Source: Treponema sp.
GTDB taxonomy: Bacteria > Spirochaetota > Spirochaetia > Treponematales > Rectinemataceae
Assembly: GCA_012516755.1 (NCBI GenBank)
Contig: JAAYWE010000247.1
Coordinates: 1-6,648 of the forward strand
Direction of reading: 5' to 3'
Length of the DNA: 6,648 nucleotides
Shown: positions 1 to 4,713 of the stretch, in pieces
Position numbering within the stretch: the first letter of the stretch is position 1
How the letters are laid out: every line of letters starts with the position of its first letter
Notes under the pieces: generated by a model
Seen by the model: only the letters and a program-made list of their open reading frames with translations
What the model was told of the DNA's origin: nothing
The model's database searches: none
Made by a program: the position numbers and the translations under genes

Positions 1-430
1 CCGTCGGTCTTCAGGATCATGGTGTGAAAATAGCCCGCAGAAATAGCTGAGAATTGCATAATCCATTGTGCATATAGCGTCACATTCGCCGATCCCATCG
101 TAAATGTGCCGCCCGCCGTATAGTTTGTCCCCGTCCCATCCGCTTTTGTATTCCACCACGCAAAACTATACCCTGTCTTGGCAAGGCCCCCGTGTTCCCC
201 AAGACAGTCACCGTTGCACCTGCCGCATAGCTATTGCTATCCACCGGTACCGTGCCGCTCGTTGCACCGTTCGCATCGTAAGTTACAGAATAGTAGTTAG
301 TGTTTCCATGATTTTCAGGATTGTTATATTCCCCCAAAATATTGCATGAAACGATTACTGAAAAGATCGTTGCTATCAGAGCCACAGCAAGAAAGTTGCT
401 TGCTTTTGAATATGCCTTGCGCCATTCCAT
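1..430 (-). pseudogene. RCC1/InlB B-repeat lipoprotein, 5' part, frameshifted
   Basis: The gene starts at ATG 428-430, with a strong AGGGAGG site just upstream, and runs off the left window edge. The N-terminus has a charged stretch, a hydrophobic segment and a lipobox-like IVSC at about residues 26-29, so it should be an exported lipoprotein. Next comes an InlB-type (Listeria-Bacteroides) repeat beginning VTYDANGATSG. The frame breaks at the C-run 187-191. Before it the peptide reads VTVLGNTG; after a one-base shift the expected repeat resumes as LAKTGYSFAWWNT and later VTLYAQW. This second frame stays open to base 1 and enters an RCC1-like repeat (AISAGYFHTMILKTDG). Read without the shift, the protein ends at 80 after 116 residues with a nonsense tail. 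The cause could be a true one-base loss, homopolymer phase variation or a sequencing error. Proteins of this build are thought to be surface or periplasmic; the ligand is unknown. Confidence 0.82.
187..191 (-). other. Frameshift site in C5/G5 homopolymer
   Basis: This run of five Cs (Gs on the coding strand) is where the lipoprotein reading frame breaks. Both frames encode consecutive halves of one InlB-type repeat, so the break lies at or beside this run. Restoring one base rejoins them. Confidence 0.75.
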
Positions 431-447
431 TTTTTGCCTCCCTTATA

Positions 448-540
448 AATGTCGGGGGCCATCGTATTTCCCCGGCAGTGTCATACTAATTTCTGCTACG
501 GTATTTGTATAATCGTGGCACCCTCAGAAGCAGCGGTCAA
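448..540 (-). repeat. Flanking direct repeat, copy 1
   Basis: This stretch matches 2783-2875 in the same orientation. From 481 to 542 I count about 12 mismatches in 62 bases (near 80% identity), and the match is best over the GCACCCTCAGAAGCAGC segment. Weaker similarity runs on to about 448, close to the ribosome binding site of the lipoprotein gene. The repeat contains a gene tail plus intergenic DNA. Confidence 0.6.
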
Positions 541-633
541 GCAGCTGGATCCGAGATTTGAATTCTCCATTCCCGGAAAGGTCACTGTATTTTTTTCTTT
601 CAGGAACTGCTTGACTATCCAAGCCTTATGTGT
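496..633 (-). pseudogene. 3' remnant of an unknown gene, ending LTAASEGATIIQIP (copy 1)
   Basis: A minus-strand frame without a recognisable start stays open from about 633 to a TAG at 496-498. It includes KNTVTFPGM, then LTAASEGATIIQIP before the stop. It is accepted as coding because a second copy at 2820-2893 ends almost identically (LTAASEGAAIMQVP). Of 14 aligned codons, three differ silently and the rest are identical or mostly conservative. The homology continues past the stop into the spacer leading to the lipoprotein gene, so this is probably the tail of a gene that once stood immediately upstream of it. The family is not recognised and the upstream edge is arbitrary. Confidence 0.4.
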
Positions 634-640
634 GTTAGGC
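634..640 (-). other. Partial attC-like site: R'' box GCCTAAC at nuclease stop
   Basis: On the minus strand GCCTAAC fits the attC R'' consensus RYYYAAC exactly and shares a base with the TAG stop of the nuclease gene, as is common in integron cassettes. A short inverted repeat (GCTTG, six bases, CAAGC) follows within 10 bases. No matching GTTAGGC follows before the lipoprotein gene, so the site looks truncated or rearranged at the junction with the gene-tail remnant. Seven bases can match by chance; the gene-end position and the sites at 1692-1787 and 2146-2205 are what give it weight. Confidence 0.35.
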
Positions 641-1653
641 TAAATATCAAATAATAAATCAGAGCCATATTTAAGCACAAAGCTAGCAACATCATCACCT
701 GAAATAATTCCAATAGCTTTACCTATTGATTTTGATTTATCATTGACTTTAGCAATAAAACTATCTGTTACAACAGCAGTGGTAAAAATAATACCTGACT
801 TTGCGTTATACTTATCTATTGCAGTTGCAATTTGTTCGATAGTATTTATATCGTCATGCAATCCTGTAAATGATTTCACTTGAACAACAATGATTTCAGA
901 CGTTTGAAAATCAAGTATTGGTATGCCAGTATTATAAGTTATTATCAAATCGGCACCATAATCTGTGCCCCAACCAGAACCATTCCTTTTTACATCAACT
1001 ACATTAGGCACTCTTTCAAATATCAGCGCTATAAATTCTTCCAACTGCTTTCCTGGATGGTTTTCTTGAATCATCCTTGAAATATCTTTCAAACTCTTTC
1101 TAATATCATTTCTAAGGTGATAAAGCCCATGTGTAATATTACCTTCCAAATTTACAGCATTAGATTTTAGATTATTAATCGATTGAAGGAAATCATCTGT
1201 TTTTTTAATTGTCCAATAGTGTCCCTGAAGTTTCAGTCTTCTGCTAACATATGGTAGTACATTATGATTGTTTCTATCAAAAGTAATTAATGTATTAACA
1301 TCTATTTTTATTAAATGACGATAGTCGCCGAAATTTGTATAATCAATACCAATAGAATTGTGTTCTTTATCGAATTCATATGTGCTAATTACTTGTGCTG
1401 CAGTACATTTTCCCCACTCAGGTATATTTACGTGAACTATCCAATCTCCTATTTCAATATTCAATAAGAAACTAGTTTTGCGATAGCATTCTGTTTCATC
1501 ATCATTTAACTCTTCCCATCGTTTCCGCTCTAAGATATTTAAATCTGCCGTATCAATATAGCTCCAGCCAAAACGAGAAAATCCTTTAAGCAATGAAGAA
1601 TAAATAAAATCAGTAGCCTTTTCATCAGGAGAATTAAAAACCCATACTTGCAT
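640..1653 (-). CDS. Mrr-like restriction endonuclease with N-terminal sensor-like domain
   Basis: This 337-residue protein starts at ATG 1651-1653 behind AGAGGAG. The C-terminal half carries an Mrr-type PD-(D/E)xK nuclease core: GKQLEEF at 201-207 (helix with Glu), GADLII at 233-238 (catalytic Asp 235) and VVQVKSF at 256-262, whose QxK replaces ExK as in many Mrr proteins. Family knowledge suggests DNA cleavage, often of modified DNA (type IV restriction). The N-terminal 130 residues include GDWIVHVNIPEWGKCTAAQV (69-88), which recalls a PUA/EVE-like base-reading fold; that reading is tentative. The gene is visibly more AT-rich than the lipoprotein and transposase genes, suggesting transfer. 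It is the last of three co-oriented cassette-like genes, with attC-like sequence on both sides, and has no methylase partner in the window. An anti-phage role is inferred. Confidence 0.82.
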   Translation of the reverse strand: MQVWVFNSPDEKATDFIYSSLLKGFSRFGWSYIDTADLNILERKRWEELNDDETECYRKTSFLLNIEIGDWIVHVNIPEWGKCTAAQVISTYEFDKEHNSIGIDYTNFGDYRHLIKIDVNTLITFDRNNHNVLPYVSRRLKLQGHYWTIKKTDDFLQSINNLKSNAVNLEGNITHGLYHLRNDIRKSLKDISRMIQENHPGKQLEEFIALIFERVPNVVDVKRNGSGWGTDYGADLIITYNTGIPILDFQTSEIIVVQVKSFTGLHDDINTIEQIATAIDKYNAKSGIIFTTAVVTDSFIAKVNDKSKSIGKAIGIISGDDVASFVLKYGSDLLFDI

Positions 1654-1691
1654 ATTAACTCCTCTGCGCTTATGACACCAGTTTTACATTG

Positions 1692-1787
1692 GCTTAACCT
1701 GCAATTCCGGCCCGAAAAGCTTGGCGTGGTCTGTGCTGAGTGAAGCGACAGCACAAACCATGACAACAGGCATTGTCAGGTTGAAGC
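1692..1787 (-). other. attC-like recombination site between repeat protein and nuclease genes
   Basis: Read on the minus strand, the site begins GCTTCAAC (1780-1787) and ends GTTAAGC (1692-1698), which fits the R' consensus GTTRRRY. The ends are imperfectly complementary over about 20 bases: GCTTcAACCTG at one side pairs with CAGGTTAAGC at the other, with bulged bases as attC sites require. Inside lies an 11-bp hairpin (1728-1738 with 1749-1759, one mismatch). The 96-bp length is within the usual attC range. The expected crossover lies between 1698 and 1697, which would make the nuclease gene, about 45 bp downstream, the content of one cassette. Confidence 0.68.
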
Positions 1788-1807
1788 AGTTGCTAGGTGA
1801 AAATGTC

Positions 1808-2110
1808 TTATGCAAACCTTTCGCTTATTTTTTTGCAGTTCTTATCATATGTTTGGATATAACTTCCAGATTTGACTGTAAAACTATTGCCTGATGCCCC
1901 ACGAGGTTCTTTTCCAGATGAAAGCATTTCTGCAATTTTCTTGCATTTTTCATCGTAAGTCTGAATATACGATCCGCTTACGACAACAAAGAAATCGGAA
2001 GCTGTTCCAACAACCTCTTTTCCGGATGCAAACATCTCGGAGACTTTTTTTCCTGCTCCATCAAAAACTTGAATGTAACTGCCTTTTACAGAAACGTCAG
2101 AAATAGGCAT
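1808..2110 (-). CDS. Small cassette protein of three GSYIQ repeats
   Basis: The chosen start is ATG 2108-2110 (MPISDVSV), which has AAGGAGG five bases upstream. A start 12 codons earlier is possible but lacks such a site and would extend into the attC-like site. The 100-residue product is almost entirely three tandem units of about 34 residues on the pattern GSYIQxYDxxCKKIxExxxSGKE followed by a short FxVxS strand; the third unit is cut short. Units two and three carry a Cys that unit one lacks. Alternating short strands suggest a small all-beta repeat fold, perhaps a propeller fragment that completes itself by oligomerising. There is no signal peptide or membrane segment, so it should be cytoplasmic. 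Proteins of this look occur in integron cassettes, but I know of no assigned function. It lies between two attC-like sites. Confidence 0.8.
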   Translation of the reverse strand: MPISDVSVKGSYIQVFDGAGKKVSEMFASGKEVVGTASDFFVVVSGSYIQTYDEKCKKIAEMLSSGKEPRGASGNSFTVKSGSYIQTYDKNCKKISERFA

Positions 2111-2145
2111 AAACCCCTCCTTTTTTGCTCCGCGAAGCGGAATCA

Positions 2146-2205
2146 ACCTAACGCCGCAAATCAGCGGCGCGATTTATCGCATACGCTGGATTTGGCTTGT
2201 TCGAA
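2146..2205 (-). other. attC-like recombination site between beta flower and repeat protein genes
   Basis: On the minus strand this 60-bp palindrome starts just after the beta flower stop. It runs from an R''-like TTCGAAC (2199-2205, only AAC conserved) to GTTAGGT (2146-2152), a perfect GTTRRRY R' box. The arms CCAAATCCAGCG and CGCTGATTTGCGG pair with small bulges, as expected of a folded attC bottom strand. A hairpin GCGAT-AA-ATCGC sits at the centre. The predicted crossover is between 2152 and 2151, so the next cassette would begin about 40 bp before the GSYIQ-repeat gene. Confidence 0.62.
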
Positions 2206-2213
2206 AATTCCTT

Positions 2214-2558
2214 TCAGCCATTCAAGAACCCTTCCCATGTCAGCTTGCTCCAATTAAGTGACCCGATTGGTGCGATTGGAGGTATGGGAGGTATAGGTGG
2301 AATCGGGGGAATTGGTGGAATGGGGGAAATCTCCGGTATCGGTGGGATTGGTCCACCTTTAGCCCCTTTCATGAACGCAATACAGTTGCCTTTCTTGTCT
2401 CGAAAGAAACCTCTATTGAGGGTACCAAGGTGTTTACTTTTGTACGTGAAGATGTTGCCGTCTTGCACGAATGCTCGATACTTGTTGGCGCGATCATATA
2501 TAACACTGTCATTGAGCCAACCAACAGTTTCCCCCTGTTGGTCATAGATAGGTTCCAT
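2214..2558 (-). CDS. 4-fold beta flower domain protein with proline-rich tail
   Basis: This 114-residue protein starts at ATG 2556-2558, with AAAGGAG nine bases upstream. Residues 1-66 consist of short strand pairs (GWLNDSVIYD, DGNIFTYKSKHLG, NRGFFRDKKGNCIAF) that match my recollection of the 4-fold beta flower fold. A proline-rich stretch follows at about 69-97, mostly repeated PPI triplets and encoded by a roughly 9-bp DNA repeat. The protein ends NWSKLTWEGFLNG, a W-S-x-x-x-W-E-x-F tail I associate with the same family. The fold is known from small bacterial proteins, including cassette proteins; its biochemical role is not established. No signal peptide is present. An attC-like site follows directly, making this the first of the three cassette-like units. 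Confidence 0.82.
   Translation of the reverse strand: MEPIYDQQGETVGWLNDSVIYDRANKYRAFVQDGNIFTYKSKHLGTLNRGFFRDKKGNCIAFMKGAKGGPIPPIPEISPIPPIPPIPPIPPIPPIAPIGSLNWSKLTWEGFLNG
2270..2350 (-). repeat. 9-bp-type repeat coding for PPI triplets
   Basis: Within the beta flower gene the plus strand repeats GGNATNGGN-type units (for example GGTATAGGT, GGAATCGGG, GGAATTGGT). These encode the PPI tail, with variation mostly at third codon positions. Such a tract can expand or contract by slippage without breaking the frame. Confidence 0.7.
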
Positions 2559-2564
2559 TTCTTT

Positions 2565-2639
2565 CTACTCCTTTCCCGTTGAGATTCCTGCCCCAAGAAG
2601 GCTTAAAAGCACTTTGCAAGCAAGCAATCTCGTTTCCAT
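2565..2639 (-). CDS. Possible 24-residue leader ORF upstream of the beta flower gene
   Basis: ATG 2637-2639 has AGGAG eight bases upstream and opens a 24-codon frame starting METRLLACKVLLSLLG and ending at TAG 2565-2567. The peptide is basic then hydrophobic, with no family match I know. The stop overlaps the GGAG ribosome binding site of the beta flower gene, so translation of the two may be coupled, as described for a short ORF in attI of class 1 integrons. It could also be a chance frame. Confidence 0.35.
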   Translation of the reverse strand: METRLLACKVLLSLLGAGISTGKE

Positions 2640-2710
2640 CTTTATCTCCTGTCGAACACATATTCTACATCGGAAAACTGCACAAGAAAAGCAAAATGCA
2701 AAATTAAAAA

Positions 2711-2716
2711 ATTATA
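2711..2716 (-). promoter_or_regulatory. Candidate -10 box for the cassette cluster
   Basis: A perfect minus-strand TATAAT lies in AT-rich DNA about 75 bases upstream of the leader ORF and 155 upstream of the beta flower gene. The -35 region is poor: TATTTT at 17-bp spacing or TTTTGA at 15. It is the only good promoter-like element I see ahead of the three minus-strand genes. Confidence 0.35.
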
Positions 2717-2782
2717 CCGATATAAGATTAATCAAAATAGATAGATAGCTTTTTAGCAAGAATTAGATTTTTTGGTTCATAT

Positions 2783-2875
2783 TGTCGTGGCTCATCTTAT
2801 CCTCCCGGAAGGGTCATGCTTATTCCCCCAAGGGTACTTGCATAATTGCAGCACCCTCAGAAGCAGCTGTCAAGC
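2783..2875 (-). repeat. Flanking direct repeat, copy 2
   Basis: This is the partner of 448-540, in the same orientation, covering a gene tail and the spacer after it. Similarity fades near 2775-2785, just where the AT-rich leader of the cassette cluster begins. The two copies therefore bracket about 2.2 kb. Confidence 0.6.
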
Positions 2876-2893
2876 GGAATATCGCGAAGGCTC
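2820..2893 (-). pseudogene. 3' remnant of an unknown gene, ending LTAASEGAAIMQVPLGE (copy 2)
   Basis: A short minus-strand frame ends at TAA 2820-2822 and matches the last residues of the remnant at 496-633. Upstream of LTAASEGA the two copies no longer agree: this one reads RAFAIFR and joins repeat block A. It is therefore a fragment fused to other DNA, not a complete gene. Confidence 0.4.
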
Positions 2894-2910
2894 TGTGCTA
2901 TGCATTGCCT

Positions 2911-2990
2911 GCTGTCGCTGATAGGAGGCCATAGCGCGATTTTGCAAGGCTAGGCCGTATATTTTCACCCCTTGCCAAATAGAAGCCCCT
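2911..2990. repeat. Dispersed repeat block A
   Basis: About 80 bp resemble 4795-4875 in the same orientation, both starting GCTGTCGC and ending AGAAGCCCC, at roughly 75% identity with a few 1-2 bp indels. On the minus strand a frame is kept over about 23 codons (RGFYLARGE here, RGFCLAGGE in block B), then broken by an indel. This could be a decayed coding fragment or a non-coding dispersed element. Confidence 0.5.
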
Positions 2991-3035
2991 TGTAGGCCAT
3001 TTGTATTGTTTTGCTAATATTTCGGCGGTTGAAGA

Positions 3036-3064
3036 AAAAGCTGGGTCATTTTGACCTAGCTTTT
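3036..3064 (+). terminator. Hairpin, possible terminator
   Basis: AAAAGCTGGGTCA and TGACCTAGCTTTT form a 13-bp stem around a three-base loop. All pairs are Watson-Crick except one G-U wobble when read as plus-strand RNA. The T-run lies within the stem and is short, and no plus-strand gene ends nearby, so its role is uncertain. Confidence 0.35.
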
Positions 3065-3140
3065 CTGGCCCCCGTTGACCATTTGCCTTCTTCATTCGGT
3101 TATATCTGCGGTTTTTTGCTAGGGCTCATTTTGATGATAT

Positions 3141-3154
3141 GAGAGCGCTGCACC
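3141..3154 (+). repeat. IS left subterminal inverted repeat
   Basis: GAGAGCGCTGCACC is the exact reverse complement of 4482-4495. It also forms part of a local hairpin, GCGCTG-CAC-CAGCGC (3145-3159), at the left end. Confidence 0.88.
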
Positions 3155-3166
3155 AGCGCGCTATGT

Positions 3167-3182
3167 GAAGTAGAATTACTTC
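3167..3182 (+). repeat. Short hairpin upstream of the transposase ribosome binding site
   Basis: GAAGTA and TACTTC pair around a GAAT loop, ending 17 bases before the Shine-Dalgarno sequence. IS110-type elements often restrain translation from outside reads with leader hairpins; that role is an inference here. Confidence 0.35.
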
Positions 3183-3216
3183 ATTGGAAGAATGAGCGCA
3201 AAGGAGGTGCAGCGAG

Positions 3217-4284
3217 ATGCAGTATATCGCATTTGATTCGCACAAGCGATACACCTATGCAGTTGTGGAAGATCAGGAGAAGGGCTACCGCGTCATGGAA
3301 CAGCGCATTACACACAGGAAAGGCGAGATTCGTGAATTTCTCTCGCGCTGTGAACGAAACTCTCCTGTCGCCTTAGAGACGATAGGCTCCTGGTACTGGA
3401 TCGTAGACGAAATCGAGGCGGCAGGGATGGTACCTCGACTGGTGAATGCGAGGAAAGCGAAAATGATGCTTGCCTCATCAAAGAAGACCGATCGGCTCGA
3501 TGCCAAGGGACTGAATACCCTGCAACGAACGGGAACCTTGCCCACGGTGTGGATACCTTCCGGTGAGGTGCGTGACATACGAGAGCTCTTTCGTACCAGA
3601 ATGGTACTGACCAGAGAGGTTACACGCCTTAAGAACCGCATTCTCTCCTGCTTCAGCAAGTATGGCATTTCCTTTGATGCCACGAGCGATGCGTTCAATG
3701 TGAAAGGCCGCGCTTCTTTGGAAGCTGCGCGTTTACTGCTTCCTCCCCATACCAGTTTTGCCGTACAGAACCTCCTGGGATAGCTGGATGCGGTGAAATC
3801 TGCGATAAAAGAGTTTGAGGCGCGCATGCATGAAGTCAAGAACACAGCGCCAGAAGTAGCACTTTTGCAGACGATTCCAGGCATAGGACCGATCCTCAGC
3901 CATGTTATTGCCTATGAAACAGGCGATATCACACGGTTTCCCAGTGCTGCTTGTTATGCATCCTATGCAGGCACTACTCCTTCTGTCCATGCGTCTGGAG
4001 GCAAAGTTCGGTATGGGCACACTCCTGCCGATGTCAATCATTATCTGCATTTGGCATTCGTAGAGGCAGCGAATATACTCTCCATGCGGCATGAAGCCTT
4101 GCATTTCCGTCATGTTGCTCAGCTCTATGAAAGGCTAAAGGCAACAAAAGGGCATGGCATTGCGATTGGTGCCGTCGCACGGCATTTGGCTGAAGCGACA
4201 TATTGGGTACTCAGCACGAAAAGCGCGTATAGAGAACCACACCATACCAACTGCAATACGGTTGTTTCGTCCAAGAAAGGATAA
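3217..4284 (+). pseudogene. IS110-family DEDD transposase with internal TAG
   Basis: Start ATG 3217 follows a near-perfect AAAGGAGGT at 3200-3208. The frame runs 355 codons, a normal length for the family, but TAG at 3781-3783 (codon 189, LLG-stop-LDAV) splits it into parts of 188 and 166 residues in the same frame. CAG to TAG by one transition is the simplest origin. The N-terminal RuvC-like DEDD domain has Asp7 (AFDSHK), Glu54 (ALETIG), and Asp92 and Asp95 (KTDRLDA). The C-terminal domain has the helix-hairpin-helix-like IPGIGPILS and YAGTTPSVHASGGKVRYGH, whose Ser260 is the candidate serine that attacks DNA. Enzymes of this family recombine donor and target DNA guided by a structured RNA. 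Unless the amber codon is suppressed, this copy should be inactive; catalytic residues are otherwise intact, so the loss looks recent. Confidence 0.93.
3781..3783 (+). other. In-frame amber stop in transposase
   Basis: TAG replaces a probable CAG (Gln) in an otherwise uninterrupted 355-codon frame, between the DEDD and C-terminal domains. Confidence 0.85.
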
Positions 4285-4481
4285 GCGCGTGGGGGTCATG
4301 GATCTTCAAGATCCGCTTTTTTGATTGCGAAATCCTTTCTGGACATCATCATGTCGCAGAGACGGCGAAGATATGAATGCAACGAAACAGCGTAACGATG
4401 GGTATGTGGGTGGCGATAATTAATAGATGTCATCGGTAAGGAGCATAAGAGAAGAAAAAATTCATACCTTTGTTCTTGACA
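4285..4481 (+). ncRNA. Candidate bridge RNA / seekRNA region of the IS element
   Basis: IS1111-group elements are reported to encode their guide RNA downstream of the transposase gene, and here 197 non-coding bases separate the stop codon from the right inverted repeat. The region contains several hairpins, such as GACAT-CATC-ATGTC (4342-4355). It also holds TGGGGGTCAT (4290-4299), the exact complement of ATGACCCCCA at the right junction with flanking DNA (4500-4509). A second weak match, ATCATCA (4345-4351), is complementary to TGATGAT at the left junction (3132-3138). The RNA ends are unknown and the terminator-like hairpin at 4300-4322 may cut the region in two. Confidence 0.42.
4300..4322 (+). 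terminator. Possible terminator after the transposase gene
   Basis: GGATCTT and AAGATCC form a compact hairpin followed by GC and six to eight Ts, beginning 16 bases after the stop codon. The stem is short, so it may be weak or instead part of the guide RNA fold. Confidence 0.4.
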
Positions 4482-4504
4482 GGTGCAGCGCTCTCAGATA
4501 TGAC
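4476..4504 (+). promoter_or_regulatory. Right-end promoter, -35 TTGACA with 17-bp spacing
   Basis: A perfect TTGACA (4476-4481) precedes TATGAC (4499-4504) by 17 bp, reading outward from the element. If the ends join through the shared GATATGA, as in the circular intermediates of this family, the -10 becomes TATGAG from the left end (3138-3143) and the promoter then points at the transposase gene. Confidence 0.5.
4482..4495 (+). repeat. IS right subterminal inverted repeat
   Basis: GGTGCAGCGCTCTC is the exact reverse complement of the left repeat at 3141-3154. It lies entirely in the spacer of the right-end promoter. Confidence 0.88.
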
Positions 4505-4556
4505 CCCCAAGCTCAGTGTAAAGGTTTTTTGATTTTATTGTAAAGCTCAATATCTT

Positions 4557-4603
4557 CATTAAGCGGCTGTGCCGCAGCCGCGGCCGCCGTAGGCGTCTTA
4601 ATG
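4557..4603. repeat. GC-rich nested palindrome
   Basis: Outer arms CATTAAG (4557-4563) and CTTAATG (4597-4603) enclose an inner hairpin CGGCTG-TGCCG-CAGCCG (4564-4580) and a GC-rich stretch. A smaller hairpin, GTTTC-7 nt-GAAAC, follows at 4613-4629. The block stands out in otherwise AT-leaning non-coding DNA; no T-run follows it. Confidence 0.55.
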
Positions 4604-4650
4604 GCTGGCAAAGTTTCACGTTGCGAAACGCCATCCCCATCAGTATCCAA

Positions 4651-4697
4651 TGTCCTATGTCCTATGTCCTATGTCCTATGTCCTACGTCCTAAGTCC
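4651..4697. repeat. Heptamer tandem repeat TGTCCTA
   Basis: Five perfect TGTCCTA units (4651-4685) are followed by CGTCCTA and a partial AGTCC. The 7-bp unit is not a multiple of three and no gene covers it, so it is a non-coding microsatellite-like tract likely to vary in length. Confidence 0.9.
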
Positions 4698-4713
4698 GCT
4701 TTCCCTCTCACTT

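Larger units (their letters stand above)
3136..4503 (+). mobile_element. IS110-family (IS1111-like) insertion sequence
   Basis: The element of about 1.36 kb has a DEDD transposase gene, short left non-coding DNA (about 75 bp) and longer right non-coding DNA (about 210 bp). Perfect 14-bp inverted repeats lie just inside the ends (3141-3154 and 4482-4495). Subterminal inverted repeats and a long right end point to the IS1111 group. The heptamer GATATGA is present at both ends (3136-3142 and 4497-4503), so the exact boundaries lie within it; this is short homology between end and target and not a classical target duplication. The insertion point appears to be an imperfect palindrome (GCTAGGG...TCAT on the left, ATGACCCCCAAGC on the right), a target type often used by this family. 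Confidence 0.85.

Noticed and set aside
449..643. Plus-strand ORF of 64 codons
   Set aside because: It runs opposite the gene-tail remnant, whose minus-strand frame is supported by a second copy with silent codon changes.
1539..1766. Minus-strand 75-codon ORF upstream of the nuclease start
   Set aside because: It overlaps the nuclease gene start in another frame and spans the attC-like site. The nuclease has the good ribosome binding site.
2898..3095. A 65-codon minus-strand ORF (starting MKKANGQRG)
   Set aside because: It has no ribosome binding site, and its C-terminal half is repeat block A, whose second copy has a different upstream sequence and a broken frame. It is better described as repeat or decayed sequence.
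3285..4113. Long minus-strand ORFs at 3285-3884 and 3733-4113
   Set aside because: They overlap the transposase gene on the opposite strand, and the plus strand has the DEDD and serine motifs. They are shadow frames.
4651..4697. Could the TGTCCTA repeats be a CRISPR array?
   Set aside because: The units are 7 bp with no spacers and there are no cas genes; this is a simple tandem repeat.
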